The notes below the pieces were generated by a model. That model was not told the origin of the DNA, ran no database searches, and was given only the letters and a program-made list of their open reading frames with translations. From assembly GCF_004348525.1 (NCBI RefSeq), contig NZ_SMKG01000009.1, positions 1-64,000 on the forward strand: 64,000 nucleotides of DNA, read 5' to 3'. This document shows, piece after piece, positions 42,021 through 51,065 of this stretch. The DNA is from Micromonospora sp. 15K316. GTDB taxonomy: Bacteria > Actinomycetota > Actinomycetes > Mycobacteriales > Micromonosporaceae. How positions within the stretch are numbered: the first letter of the stretch is position 1; each line of letters starts with the position of its first letter. A program made the translations under genes and the position numbers.

Positions 42021-42463
42021 TGGCCGCCCCCGGCCACCGTGCCGGTCCGGAGCGCAGCTCCGGACCGGCACCGGGTCAGCTGATGCAGATCGGGGAGGCC
42101 GCCGAGCGGGTCGGGCTCAGCATCCGCACCATCCGCCACTACGAGGAGGCCGGCCTGATCGTGCCCTCCGCGCGCAGCGACGGCGGTTTCCGGCTCTACA
42201 CCGACGCCGACCTGGACCGCCTCGCCGTGGTCAAGCGGATGAAGCCGCTCGGCTTCACTCTCGAGGAGATGCGTGACCTGCTCCTCGTCCTCGACGCCCT
42301 CGACACCGCCACCGGCACCGACCGCCAGGAGTTGCTGGACCGGCTCGCTCTGTTCCACAGCACCGCGACGGCCCGGGTCAGCGCGCTACGCGACCAGCTC
42401 GCCATGGCCGAGGAGTTCGCGGGCACCCTCCGCGGCAGACTCGACCGGCACCGGAACGGCTGA
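42020..42463 (+). CDS. MerR family regulator coupled to SulP
   Basis: 147 residues. The MerR HTH is intact (Q-I-G-E-A-A-E-R-V-G-L-S-I-R-T-I-R-H-Y-E-E-A-G-L-I, then G-G-F-R-L-Y-T), followed by a coiled-coil dimerisation helix. No Cys is present, so metal sensing of the MerR/CueR type is unlikely. The start ATG at 42020 overlaps the sulP stop (TGATG); a second in-frame ATG at 42083 would remove a basic leader of 21 residues. It probably controls sulP through the dyad at 40327. Confidence 0.9.
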   Translation: MAAPGHRAGPERSSGPAPGQLMQIGEAAERVGLSIRTIRHYEEAGLIVPSARSDGGFRLYTDADLDRLAVVKRMKPLGFTLEEMRDLLLVLDALDTATGTDRQELLDRLALFHSTATARVSALRDQLAMAEEFAGTLRGRLDRHRNG

Positions 42464-42502
42464 CCGCCCCGCCGCTGCCGGCTCGGGAACCCACCCGACC
42501 GG

Positions 42503-43612
42503 TTAGTCCGGTGCGGCCGGGTAGGTGCGGGTCTCGGTGGCCTTCACAGCCGCCCAGACCCGCTGGCCCGGCGCGAGGTGCAGCTGGGCGGCGGCGAGCG
42601 GAGTGATGTCGGCCGCGACCTCGATCGGACCGGAGAGCTGGACCCGGAGGTTGTCGCCGTTCGGCTGGATGCCGCTGATGGCGGCCGGCCAGGTGTTGCG
42701 GGGGCTGCCGTCGGGGCGCTCGGGATGCAGGGCGACGGCCGACGGCGGGAAAGCGACGAAGACGTCGCCGTCGTGCTGCTCGGCCGCCGTCAGCCGGAAC
42801 CCGTCGCTGAGCAGGACGGTCTGCCCGGTGGCGCGACCGCGGTAGAGGTTGAGACCGACGAGGCGGGCGACGTAGTCGGTGCGGGGCTGTGCGGTGATGG
42901 TCGCGGCGTCGCCCTCCTGGACGACCTGACCGTGCTCGATGATGACGAGCCGGTCGGCGAGGACGAGAGCGTCGAGCGGGTCGTGCGTGACCAGCAGGGT
43001 GGCTCCGGGGTGCGCGGCGAGGTGCCGCTGGAGCTGGGCGCGGGTGTCGAGCCGGGTGCGGGCGTCGAGAGCGGCCAGCGGTTCGTCGAGCAGCAGCAGC
43101 GCCGGGGCGACCGCGAGGGCCCGGGCGAGGGCGACCCGTTGGGCCTGCCCGCCGGAGAGCTGGCGAGGCTTGCGGCGGGAGTGCTCGGCCAGCCCCATCC
43201 GGTCCAGCCAGTCGGCCGCCCGCTGCCGCGCCTGCCGCCGGTCCAGCCCGTGCCGGCGGGGGCCGAAGGCGACGTTGTCCAGCGCGCTGAGGTGCGGAAA
43301 GAGCAGGTAGTCCTGGAAGACCACACCGACCGGGCGTTGCTCGGTGGGAACCCGGATCCGGCTGCCGGGACGGTCGAGCTCGTGGCCGGCGAGGGTGAGG
43401 TGCCCGGCCGACAGGCCGAGCAGCCCGGCGAGTGCCCGCAGGGCGGTGCTCTTACCGGCGCCGTTGGGTCCGAGGAGGGCGACGACCTCACCGGAGCTGA
43501 TCGTCAGCGGCAGGTCGAGCCGGAAGCTCCCCCGGTCCACGACGAGATGGGCGTCGAGCAGCGGCTCGAGCACCTGCGGCGCCGACGGATGGACGGTGAG
43601 GTCGGCGGTCAC
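42503..43612 (-). CDS. modC: Molybdate ABC transporter ATP-binding protein
   Basis: 369 residues. Walker A G-P-N-G-A-G-K-S-T at 48-56, Q-loop F-Q-D-Y-L-L-F-P-H-L, signature L-S-G-G-Q-A-Q-R, Walker B L-L-L-L-D-E-P-L-A-A-L-D, and a C-terminal TOBE/MOP domain (about 300-365) that binds the oxyanion. GTG at 43612 overlaps the modB stop by 4 bp (GTGA). It powers molybdate import with ModB and ModA. Confidence 0.93.
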   Translation of the reverse strand: MTADLTVHPSAPQVLEPLLDAHLVVDRGSFRLDLPLTISSGEVVALLGPNGAGKSTALRALAGLLGLSAGHLTLAGHELDRPGSRIRVPTEQRPVGVVFQDYLLFPHLSALDNVAFGPRRHGLDRRQARQRAADWLDRMGLAEHSRRKPRQLSGGQAQRVALARALAVAPALLLLDEPLAALDARTRLDTRAQLQRHLAAHPGATLLVTHDPLDALVLADRLVIIEHGQVVQEGDAATITAQPRTDYVARLVGLNLYRGRATGQTVLLSDGFRLTAAEQHDGDVFVAFPPSAVALHPERPDGSPRNTWPAAISGIQPNGDNLRVQLSGPIEVAADITPLAAAQLHLAPGQRVWAAVKATETRTYPAAPD

Positions 43613-44454
43613 GGGGCGCTGATCCAACGGTCCCGAAGGGTGGCCAGGATCGCCACCGACACGGCGAGCAGGACGAGGCTGAGCACGATGGCGGCCTCCA
43701 GGTCGGTCTCCAGCGCGAGGTAGACGGCGAGCGGCATGGTCTGCGTACGCCCGGGGAAGTTGCCGGCGAAGGTGATGGTGGCGCCGAACTCGCCCAACGC
43801 CCGCGCCCAGCAGAGCACCCCACCGGCCGCGATACCGGGCGCGACGAGCGGGAGCGTGACGTGGGTGAAGGTGGTCCAGCGGTTGGCCCCCAGGGTGGCC
43901 GCGGCTTCCTCGTACCGGCTGTCGGCGCCGCGCAGCGCCCCCTCGACGGCGATGACCAGGAAGGGCATGGCGACGAACGCCTCGGCGAGCACCACACCGG
44001 TGGTGGTGAACGGCAGGGTGACGCCGAACGTGGAGTCGAGCCAGGAGCCGAGCAGGCCACGGCGACCGAAGACGAGCAGCAGCGCCACGCCGCCGACCAC
44101 CGGTGGCAGGACGAGCGGCACGGTGACCAGGGCGCGCACGATCCGCCGGCCGGGGAACTCGATCCGGGCGAGCAGCCACGCCAGCGGCACGCCGAGGGCC
44201 AGGCAGAGCAGCGTCGCGAGGGTGGCGGTCAGCAGGGAGAGCCGGAGCGCGGTGAGTACGCCCGGTTCGGTGAGCCGCTGCGGCAGCGTCGCCCACGGGG
44301 CGCGCGCCAGCAGACCGGCCAGCGGCAGGATCAGAAAGAGCAGTCCGAGCACAGCCGGCAGCAACAGGGCCAGCGGGATGCGACCGGCGCGCCGGGGTCG
44401 CTGCCGTGGCGCGGCCGGTCGGGGGCGCGCCACGGTGGTGTCGAGCCGGGGCAT
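43609..44454 (-). CDS. modB: Molybdate ABC transporter permease
   Basis: 281 residues with six to seven helices and the EAA loop Y-E-E-A-A-A-T-L-G-A-N-R-W-T-T-F for docking ModC; R-A-L-G-E-F-G-A-T-I-T-F-A-G-N follows, a strong ModB signature. An extra basic N-terminal tail of about 25 residues precedes helix 1. It starts 3 bp after the modA stop and overlaps modC by 4 bp. Confidence 0.95.
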   Translation of the reverse strand: MPRLDTTVARPRPAAPRQRPRRAGRIPLALLLPAVLGLLFLILPLAGLLARAPWATLPQRLTEPGVLTALRLSLLTATLATLLCLALGVPLAWLLARIEFPGRRIVRALVTVPLVLPPVVGGVALLLVFGRRGLLGSWLDSTFGVTLPFTTTGVVLAEAFVAMPFLVIAVEGALRGADSRYEEAAATLGANRWTTFTHVTLPLVAPGIAAGGVLCWARALGEFGATITFAGNFPGRTQTMPLAVYLALETDLEAAIVLSLVLLAVSVAILATLRDRWISAP

Positions 44455-44457
44455 CGG

Positions 44458-45255
44458 CTACGGGGCCCCGAACCCGGCCGCGGTGAGGACGGCGCGGCCG
44501 GGGTCGGAGAGCACGTAGTCGACGAACGCCTTCGCGGCCGGTTTGTGGGGTGCGTCCTTCAGCACGATGATCGGGTACTCGTTGATCGCCCCGGCCGACT
44601 CGGGGAACTCGACGCCGTCGACGTCCGCGGCGGCGCTTTTCGCATCGGTGCGGTAGACCAGCGCGGCGTCGACCTCGCCGAGTTTGACCTTGGCCAGTGC
44701 GGCCTTGACGTCCTGCTCGAGGGTCACCGGTGTGAGTCTCACACCCGCCGCGTCGAGCGCCTTCCTCGCCGCGGCGCCGCACGGGACCTGCGCGGCACAG
44801 AGCGCCACCTTCACCTCCGGCTCGGTCAGGTCCGCCAGGCCGCCGATCCCGGCGGGGTTTCCCCTGGGTACGGCGATCACGAGCTGGTTCTTCACGAAGA
44901 TGGTCGGCGTACCGTCGCCGTTGCCCGCGTCGGTGACGGTCTTCATGTTGGCCGGGGCCGCGGAGGCGAAGACGTCGGCCGGTGCGCCCTGGTTGATCTG
45001 CGTGGCGAGCGCGGAGCTGCCGGCGAAGCTGTAGGTGACAGTCGTCCCCGGGTTGGCCGCTTCGAAGTCCTTGCCGAGCTGGGTGAACGACTCGGTCAGC
45101 GAGGCGGCGGCGAAGACCGTGACGTCGCCGGTGATGCCGGAGGTCGCGCTGCCCGGCCGCGAGCCGGCGGATTCCTCACCACCGCACGCGGCCAGACCCA
45201 CCACCGCCAGCGCGGCGACGGCCGCCAGGACGGTGCGAGACCGTCGTGTCGTCAC
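44458..45255 (-). CDS. modA: Molybdate-binding lipoprotein
   Basis: 265 residues. Lipoprotein signal with lipobox L-A-A-C and Cys24 as anchor. Mature part: V-F-A-A-A-S-L-T-E-S-F, S-F-A-G-S-S-A-L-A-T-Q-I, G-A-P-A-D-V-F-A-S-A, the oxyanion-binding residues of ModA. GTG at 45255 overlaps the stop of the HTH-TOBE gene by 4 bp. It captures molybdate outside the membrane for ModBC. Confidence 0.95.
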   Translation of the reverse strand: MTTRRSRTVLAAVAALAVVGLAACGGEESAGSRPGSATSGITGDVTVFAAASLTESFTQLGKDFEAANPGTTVTYSFAGSSALATQINQGAPADVFASAAPANMKTVTDAGNGDGTPTIFVKNQLVIAVPRGNPAGIGGLADLTEPEVKVALCAAQVPCGAAARKALDAAGVRLTPVTLEQDVKAALAKVKLGEVDAALVYRTDAKSAAADVDGVEFPESAGAINEYPIIVLKDAPHKPAAKAFVDYVLSDPGRAVLTAAGFGAP

Positions 45256-45674
45256 GAGCCGGCCCTCCCTCTGTTCCCCGCGATCGCCGCGGGCTTCTCC
45301 ACGACGACGTTCGTCGACTTGATCACTGCGACCGCTACTGTGCCGACCTCCAGACCCAACTCGTCGACGGCCTCCCGGCTCATCAGCGACACCACCCGGA
45401 AGGGGCCGGCCTGGATGTCCACCTGCGCCATGACGGCGTCCTTGACCACGGACGTGACGATGCCGCGCAGCCGGTTGCGCGCCGACGACTCGTCGCGGCC
45501 CTCCGGGTCGGCGGACTGCGCCCGCACGAACGCGGCGAGGTCGACCCCGTCCACCACCCGGTGCCCCTGCTCGTCCCGGCCGGCGGTGAGCCGCCCGGCA
45601 TCCACCCAGCGCCGGACCGTGTCCACGCTGACGCCGAGCAGCTCGGCCGCTTCACTCATCCGAAACACCGTCAC
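45252..45674 (-). CDS. HTH-TOBE molybdenum-responsive DNA-binding protein
   Basis: 140 residues: an excisionase/MerR-like HTH (S-E-A-A-E-L-L-G-V-S-V-D-T-V-R-R-W-V-D-A-G-R-L) joined to one TOBE/Mop domain (R-N-R-L-R-G-I-V-T-S-V-V-K-D-A-V-M-A-Q-V-D-I and S-R-E-A-V-D-E-L-G-L-E-V-G). It is the first gene of the modABC operon and probably replaces ModE as the Mo sensor. GTG at 45674 is chosen as TACTGT lies 6 nt upstream (leaderless -10); ATG at 45659 is the alternative. Confidence 0.88.
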   Translation of the reverse strand: MTVFRMSEAAELLGVSVDTVRRWVDAGRLTAGRDEQGHRVVDGVDLAAFVRAQSADPEGRDESSARNRLRGIVTSVVKDAVMAQVDIQAGPFRVVSLMSREAVDELGLEVGTVAVAVIKSTNVVVEKPAAIAGNRGRAGS

Positions 45675-45802
45675 ACGGCCACAGTAACGGACGGCACCTG
45701 CGGCCGAGAAGACGCAGAACGTGCCGTAACTGCGGCTGGTCGTTCCGTTCTCCGGATCGCATCTGCGGGATGGCGACGGCCCTCCCCCGCGACCCGCAGG
45801 CG

Positions 45803-46774
45803 CTAGAAGCCGGCCACCGGACGTGGCCGGTAGGGCGCCTCCAACGCCTCGACCTCCTCGTCGGTCAGTTCGATGTCGAGCGCGGCGACGGCGTCGTCGA
45901 GGTGGACCGGCTTGGTCGCGCCGACGATCGGCGCGGTGACCCGGCCGGCCACCCAGGCCAGCGCGATCTGCGCGCGGGACACCCCCCGGTTCTCGGCGAT
46001 CGTCGCGACGGTCTCCACGATCTGCCGGTCGGTCTCCTCGTGGCCGCCGTAGAGGGTGCGGCCGAACTCGTCCGACTCGGTGCGCGTGGTGCTCGCGCCC
46101 CAGTCGCGGGTCAGCCGGCCGCGGGCGAGGGGGCTCCATGGGATCGTCGCGATGCCCTGGTCCGCGCAGAGCGGCAGCATCTCCCGTTCCTCCTCGCGGT
46201 ACAGCAGGTTGTAGTGGTTCTGCATCGAGACGAACCTCGTCCAGCCGTTCAGGTCGGCCAGGTAGAGCGCCTTGGCGAACTGCCATGCGTGCATCGAGGA
46301 CGCCCCGAGGTACCGCACCTTGCCCGCCTTGACGAGGTCGTGCAGGGCCTCAAGGGTCTCCTCGATCGGCGTCGCGTGGTCGAAGCGGTGGATCTGGTAG
46401 AGATCGACGTAGTCGGTGCCGAGCCGGCGCAGGCTGTTGTCGATCTCGGTGTTGATCGCCTTGCGGGACAGGCCGGCGCCGTTCGGGCCGGGACGCATCC
46501 GACCGTGCACCTTGGTGGCGATGACCACGTCGTCGCGGTGGGCGAAGTCCTTCAGCGCGCGGCCGACGATCTCCTCGCTACTGCCGTCGGAGTAGACGTT
46601 CGCGGTGTCGAAGAAGGTGATCCCGGCGTCGAGCGCCTGCCGGATGAACGGACGGGCCTCCGCCTCGGGCAGGGACCACGCATGGTTGCCCCGAGCCGGA
46701 TCGCCGTAGCTCATCGTCCCCAGGCAGACCCGCGAGACCTCCAGACCGGTCGAGCCCAGCCGTACGTACTGCAC
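45803..46774 (-). CDS. Aldo/keto reductase (YajO-like)
   Basis: 323 residues from GTG at 46774 with a GGAGG site. Catalytic pattern: F-F-D-T-A-N-V-Y-S-D-G, A-T-K-V-H-G-R and Y-Q-I-H-R-F-D. The insertion M-Q-N-H-Y-N-L-L-Y-R-E-E-E-R-E-M and the P-I-V-G-A-T-K-P cofactor segment fit the AKR11-13-type, NADPH-dependent aldehyde reductases. It is the second aldo/keto reductase in the window and only moderately similar to the first. No regulator is adjacent. Confidence 0.94.
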   Translation of the reverse strand: MQYVRLGSTGLEVSRVCLGTMSYGDPARGNHAWSLPEAEARPFIRQALDAGITFFDTANVYSDGSSEEIVGRALKDFAHRDDVVIATKVHGRMRPGPNGAGLSRKAINTEIDNSLRRLGTDYVDLYQIHRFDHATPIEETLEALHDLVKAGKVRYLGASSMHAWQFAKALYLADLNGWTRFVSMQNHYNLLYREEEREMLPLCADQGIATIPWSPLARGRLTRDWGASTTRTESDEFGRTLYGGHEETDRQIVETVATIAENRGVSRAQIALAWVAGRVTAPIVGATKPVHLDDAVAALDIELTDEEVEALEAPYRPRPVAGF

Positions 46775-46873
46775 GATGCCTCCACTGTGGGCTGACGGGA
46801 GGTGCCCACAGTTGCGCACAGTACTCCGGCGGACGGCGGAGTCCCTGGTCCGCGGACTCGCGCCCGGCCCTAG

Positions 46874-47074
46874 CTAGCCCCGCGCCGCGTCGTCGCCGCG
46901 CAGGCTCCGGTAGAGCCCGTACCCGGCCTCCAGACCTCCGACGACCATGAGGACCACACCGAGCTTGGAGGGCGTGAAGACGAGAACGTGCTCGTCGGAC
47001 CCGAAGAGCCGGAGCGCCAGCCCCAGCACGAAGGTGACCAGGCCGGTCACGAGCGTCTTGCGGGCAGCGGCCAC
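46874..47074 (-). CDS. Small two-helix membrane protein (DUF5708-like)
   Basis: 66 residues from GTG at 47074, placed 6 bp after GGGAGGG; an upstream GTG at 47089 would overlap that site. Two membrane helices (residues about 8-25 and 36-53) are joined by a charged loop with F-G-S-D-E-H-V-L, and T-P-S-K-L-G-V-V-L-M-V-V-G-G opens helix 2. This resembles small DUF5708 proteins of Streptomyces. Function unknown. Confidence 0.72.
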   Translation of the reverse strand: MAAARKTLVTGLVTFVLGLALRLFGSDEHVLVFTPSKLGVVLMVVGGLEAGYGLYRSLRGDDAARG

Positions 47075-47275
47075 AGCGATCCCTCCCACGGGTCCGTGTC
47101 ATCAGCTGGGAAAACCGTATTCAGTCCCGCCCGGGGCGGCCTCCTGCCGGTTGCGGAGATCGCACTACATCCTTCGGCCGACAATGCCGTTCCCCCGCCG
47201 GAACCGTTGTCGCCTCCGTCCGCATCCTCCGGCACTACGATCATCACAGGGAGATAACGGAATTGAGGTTCACCC

Positions 47276-48289
47276 ATGCTTACGGCCGTTGCCACCGGCG
47301 TCGACGAGCCGCTGTCGATCACCGAACGCGAGGTCCCGGAGCCCGGCCCGGGTGAGGTCCTGGTCAGGATCACCGCGTGCGGGGTCTGCTACACGGACCT
47401 GGACCTGCTCCAGGGGCACTGGCCCGTCGCCCGTTTCCCGGTCGTGCCGGGCCACGAGATCACCGGTGTGGTGGCCGCCGCCGGTCCCGGCGTCTCGTGG
47501 CCGCCGGTCGGCACCGCCGTCGGCGCCCAGTTCCTCGGCGACTCCTGCCGCCACTGCGACTACTGCGTACGCGGCGAGCAGATCCTCTGCCCCCGCAAGC
47601 GGATCACCGGCATCCTCATGGACGGCGGATACACCGAGTACGCCGTTCTCAAGGCCGACTTCGTCACGCCGCTGCCGGAGGGGCTCGACCCGGTCGCCGC
47701 GGCGCCGCTGATGTGCGCGGGGCTGACCGCCTTCAACAGCCTGCGGCAGGGCGGGATCAGCGCCACGTCGCGCGTCGCGGTCATCGGCACCGGCGGGGTC
47801 GGCACGCTGGCGGTGCGCTACGCCGTCGCCATGGGCGCCCGTGTGACAGTCATCGGTCGGTCGCACCGGGGCGAGGCGGCGGCGAGGGAGATGGGCGCCG
47901 AGCGGTTCATCGCCACCCAGGACACCGACCCGGGCGAGGCTCTCAAGACCTGGGACAACTGCGGGGCGAACCTCGTCGTCAACGCCTCCCCCTCGACCTC
48001 GGCCGCGGCGGCGACCATCACCGGCCTGGCGCCCGACGGCTGGCTCGTGCTGTGCGGGTACGACCCCGAACCGTTGATCCTGCCCACCCGGGTGATGGTC
48101 CTCAACCGGCTGCACGTCATGGTCAACCCGTCCGGCTCCCCGCACGACCTCCGCGACACGCTCGCGTTCTCGGTGGCGCACGGCATCCTGCCCGAGGTCG
48201 CCCCGATCGGGCTGCGGGACGTCAACGCCGCGCTCGACGGCATGGCCCAGGGTTCCTCCGGCCAGCGGTCGGTCATCGCCTTCGACTGA
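47276..48289 (+). CDS. Zinc-dependent alcohol dehydrogenase
   Basis: 337 residues, MDR superfamily. Catalytic zinc ligands: Cys in C-G-V-C-Y-T-D and His in G-H-E; structural zinc Cys cluster C-R-H-C-D-Y-C-V-R-G-E-Q-I-L-C; cofactor loop G-T-G-G-V-G-T-L-A-V. It oxidises alcohols or reduces aldehydes with NAD(P) in the cytoplasm. It stands alone on the plus strand. The V-T-V-I-G-R-S end of the second beta strand has no acidic residue, which favours NADP. Confidence 0.93.
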   Translation: MLTAVATGVDEPLSITEREVPEPGPGEVLVRITACGVCYTDLDLLQGHWPVARFPVVPGHEITGVVAAAGPGVSWPPVGTAVGAQFLGDSCRHCDYCVRGEQILCPRKRITGILMDGGYTEYAVLKADFVTPLPEGLDPVAAAPLMCAGLTAFNSLRQGGISATSRVAVIGTGGVGTLAVRYAVAMGARVTVIGRSHRGEAAAREMGAERFIATQDTDPGEALKTWDNCGANLVVNASPSTSAAAATITGLAPDGWLVLCGYDPEPLILPTRVMVLNRLHVMVNPSGSPHDLRDTLAFSVAHGILPEVAPIGLRDVNAALDGMAQGSSGQRSVIAFD

Positions 48290-48535
48290 CCGGTCGCCGA
48301 GCGCCGGCGCAGCGACTGCCGGCCGCGGTTTCCTCGGGCGGCAGCGGGAAGTCGCCCCGGCCGGCGACCGCCGTCCCCGTCTCGCCGGGGAGGTCCGGGA
48401 TGGCTCGCAGGGGCGTGCTGCTGGTCGCCGCCTTCATCCCCTTCTCCTGGCCGCCCATCGAGGGTGAGGTCGCCGGCGTCCGCCGCGCCCACGAGAGGGC
48501 GCCTGAGCCGCCCGCCCGGGAGCGTGGCAGGGCGG

Positions 48536-49594
48536 TCAGGCGGGCTGCGGCGCGGGCGATTCGCGGGGAGGTTCGACCGAGACGTAGGCGGATACCGCGC
48601 GGAGGAAGTCCGGCGCGTCGAAGATCCTGCCGGCGGAGGCGACGCCGCTCGTCCTGGTCCGACCGTCGAGGACGCGGCGGACCGCCTCGACCGCCAGCGG
48701 CGCGCTGACGGCGTAGATGTCCTGGCCGCTGGCGACGACCCGACGCCGCGTCCGGCCGGAGCGCACGACGACGTCGACGGTGAACGTCTGGGCGGACCGG
48801 CCCCGCTCGTCGACCGCGGTCGGAGGGGTGTCCGCGGCGGCCAGGTCGTGCGCCGCGTCGGCGGTCAGGTAGGTGCGCACCTCGGGGATGGACAGGTGGC
48901 TGGGGACGGTGACGACCTCGGCCATCGTGAACCCGCCGAGAACGGTCCGCGGGCCCAGCGGCGCTGGGAAATCCCAGTTCACGGCCGGCAGGTCGCTCTC
49001 GTCGGAGTAGTACTCCAGCCGGCCGCCGGTGTAGCGGACACGTCGGCCGTCGCGCCGCTGCCGGGAGACGGTGCCGGAGGCGAGGGTCCCGGCCGTGGGG
49101 TGCCAACTGCTCAGCCCGTACGCGACGTGCGCCTCGTCGGCCGCCGTCCAGTCGCCCATCGCCGTGGTGACCAGCAGGTCGCCGAGCCCGCCGAAGAAGG
49201 CCATCGCCGGGACCACCGCGACGCCCGCGCCGAGGGCGCGCTCGGCGTACCGGGTGAACGTGTCGAGGTTCGCCTCGATCTCGGCCGCCACGTCGAGGTA
49301 CGGAATCCCGGCGCGCAGGGCTGCCTCGATGACGGGGCCCGCGGTCGAGGCGAACGGGCCGGCGCAGTTGATGACCGCGTCCGCGCCCTTCAACGCCGCG
49401 TCGAGCGAGGCCGGATCGTCGACCGACGCCACCCGGTGGTCGAGGCCCGGATGCGATGCCGCCAGCGCCTGGAGCTTGCCGGCGTCACGGCCGAGCGGAA
49501 GCGGGACGAACCCACGATCGCGCAGCTCCGCCAGCACGAACCGCCCGGTGTGCCCGTACGCACCGAACACCGCCACGGTCTGTCCCGAAATCAT
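48536..49594 (-). CDS. Saccharopine dehydrogenase-like NAD(P)-binding protein
   Basis: 352 residues from ATG at 49594 with GAGGAGG upstream. The N-terminal fold V-A-V-F-G-A-Y-G-H-T-G-R-F-V, L-G-R-D-A-G-K-L, A-D-A-V-I-N-C-A-G-P-F and Y-L-D-V-A-A-E matches the trans-acting enoyl reductase/saccharopine dehydrogenase-like group. Some act on lipid-bound acyl chains; no such partner is nearby. It is divergent from the GlxA-type regulator at 49692, the likely controller. Confidence 0.87.
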   Translation of the reverse strand: MISGQTVAVFGAYGHTGRFVLAELRDRGFVPLPLGRDAGKLQALAASHPGLDHRVASVDDPASLDAALKGADAVINCAGPFASTAGPVIEAALRAGIPYLDVAAEIEANLDTFTRYAERALGAGVAVVPAMAFFGGLGDLLVTTAMGDWTAADEAHVAYGLSSWHPTAGTLASGTVSRQRRDGRRVRYTGGRLEYYSDESDLPAVNWDFPAPLGPRTVLGGFTMAEVVTVPSHLSIPEVRTYLTADAAHDLAAADTPPTAVDERGRSAQTFTVDVVVRSGRTRRRVVASGQDIYAVSAPLAVEAVRRVLDGRTRTSGVASAGRIFDAPDFLRAVSAYVSVEPPRESPAPQPA

Positions 49595-49691
49595 CTGCGG
49601 CTCCTCCTCAGGAGATCGACTGAGAAGATCCTCTCCGCTGCGGTAGGACCGGACGAGTGTCTGGAACGCCATCCCCCATACAATTTCGGAC

Positions 49692-50648
49692 ATGAGTACC
49701 GTCGCGCTCGCCGCCACCGACGGAATGCTGCACTTCGAGCTCGCGATGGCCTGTGAGATCTTCGCCCACGACCCGTCCGGCCTGGCCGACCCCTGGTACG
49801 ACCTGGTGGTCTGCGGCCCGGGCCCGGCCGGGATCGGCCGGTTCCGGATGGATCCCGACGACGGGCTGGAGCGGCTCGCCCGCGCCGACACCGTGATCAT
49901 CCCCGCCGTCGAGGACGTCGACGCGGAGGTACCACCCGACCTGCTGGACGCCGTCCGCGCGGCGCACGCGGCGGGCGCCCGGCTGGTCTCGCTCTGCACC
50001 GGCGCGTTCGTGCTGGCCGCCGCCGGCGTGCTGGACGGGCTGCGGGCGACCACGCACTGGGCCCACACCGAGGTGCTGGCCGCCCGCTATCCACGGGTGG
50101 AGGTCGACCCGGACGTGCTCTACGTCGACAACGGCAGCGTGCTCGCCTCCGCCGGCAAGGCCGCCGCCATCGACCTGTGCCTGCACCTGATCCGCCGCGA
50201 CCACGGCTCGACGGTCGCCAACGCCGTCGCCCGCCGCCTGGTCGTACCGCCGCACCGCGCCGGCGGTCAGGCCCAGTTCGTCACCACCCCGGTGCCCGCC
50301 CGCGACGACCATCCCCTCGCCGAGCTCTTCCCCTGGGCGATGGAGCGGCTGGACCGGCCGCTGACCGTGGAGGATCTGGCCCGCCGGGCGAACATGAGCT
50401 CCCGCAACCTGACCCGCCATTTCCGGTCGGTGACCGGCACCACCCCGTTGCAGTGGCTCTCCACGCAGCGGATCCGCCGGGCGCAGGAGCTGCTGGAGCA
50501 GACCGACGACGGCATCGACGCCATCGCGGAGGCGGCCGGCCTGGGCACCGCCACGACGCTACGAAGGCACTTCCACCGCACCGTCGGTGTACCGCCGGAC
50601 GCCTACCGCCGCACCTTCCGCAGCGCCGGGCCCGCAGCCGGATCGTGA
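49692..50648 (+). CDS. GlxA-type AraC family transcriptional regulator
   Basis: 318 residues: a DJ-1/PfpI-like domain (1-185), with L-C-T-G-A-F-V-L-A-A-A-G carrying the nucleophile-elbow Cys, then two AraC helix-turn-helices (T-V-E-D-L-A-R-R-A-N-M-S-S-R-N-L-T-R-H-F; I-A-E-A-A-G-L-G-T-A-T-T-L-R-R-H-F). TACAAT lies 7 nt before the ATG, a leaderless promoter. Divergent from the saccharopine dehydrogenase-like gene. Confidence 0.94.
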   Translation: MSTVALAATDGMLHFELAMACEIFAHDPSGLADPWYDLVVCGPGPAGIGRFRMDPDDGLERLARADTVIIPAVEDVDAEVPPDLLDAVRAAHAAGARLVSLCTGAFVLAAAGVLDGLRATTHWAHTEVLAARYPRVEVDPDVLYVDNGSVLASAGKAAAIDLCLHLIRRDHGSTVANAVARRLVVPPHRAGGQAQFVTTPVPARDDHPLAELFPWAMERLDRPLTVEDLARRANMSSRNLTRHFRSVTGTTPLQWLSTQRIRRAQELLEQTDDGIDAIAEAAGLGTATTLRRHFHRTVGVPPDAYRRTFRSAGPAAGS

Positions 50649-50796
50649 CGACCACCCGGCCGACCGGTGGCGCGCGGCTCCGGCGCCGCGTCACCCGACA
50701 ACCGCCCTGGTGGCCGGTGCCGATCCGCCCGGGTCGCCGTCGCGACGACTCCGACCGGCGGTCCCGGCCACCACCTCCCGCGGCCGCCCCGACGCG

Positions 50797-51036
50797 CTAC
50801 TCGGAGGACCGGGCGCGCTGCTGCTCGCGGTACCGGTCGACCGGCAGGCCGCCGCGGCCCCAGTTCTCGGTCTCGACCTCGTCGATGACGACGAAGGTCG
50901 AGTCCATCGGCTTGTGCAGCACGTCGAGCAGGAGCTTGCTGACGCCCTGGATGAGCGCCGCCTTCTCCTCGGCGGTGGCCGCCGTCGCGCCGGGGCTGGT
51001 CCCCTCGCGGGTGATCTGGATCGTGACGATGGGCAT
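50797..51036 (-). CDS. 4-oxalocrotonate tautomerase family enzyme
   Basis: 79 residues beginning M-P-I-V-T-I-Q-I-T-R, so Pro2 becomes the catalytic N-terminal proline after Met removal. V-I-D-E-V-E-T-E-N-W-G-R-G-G is the family C-terminal turn. It catalyses keto-enol tautomerisation of a 2-oxoacid-like compound, as a small oligomer. It is 29 bp downstream of the SDR on the same strand, and both should be TetR-controlled. Confidence 0.92.
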   Translation of the reverse strand: MPIVTIQITREGTSPGATAATAEEKAALIQGVSKLLLDVLHKPMDSTFVVIDEVETENWGRGGLPVDRYREQQRARSSE

Positions 51037-51065
51037 CTCGGGTCCCTTCCGGAGGATCGACTCGG

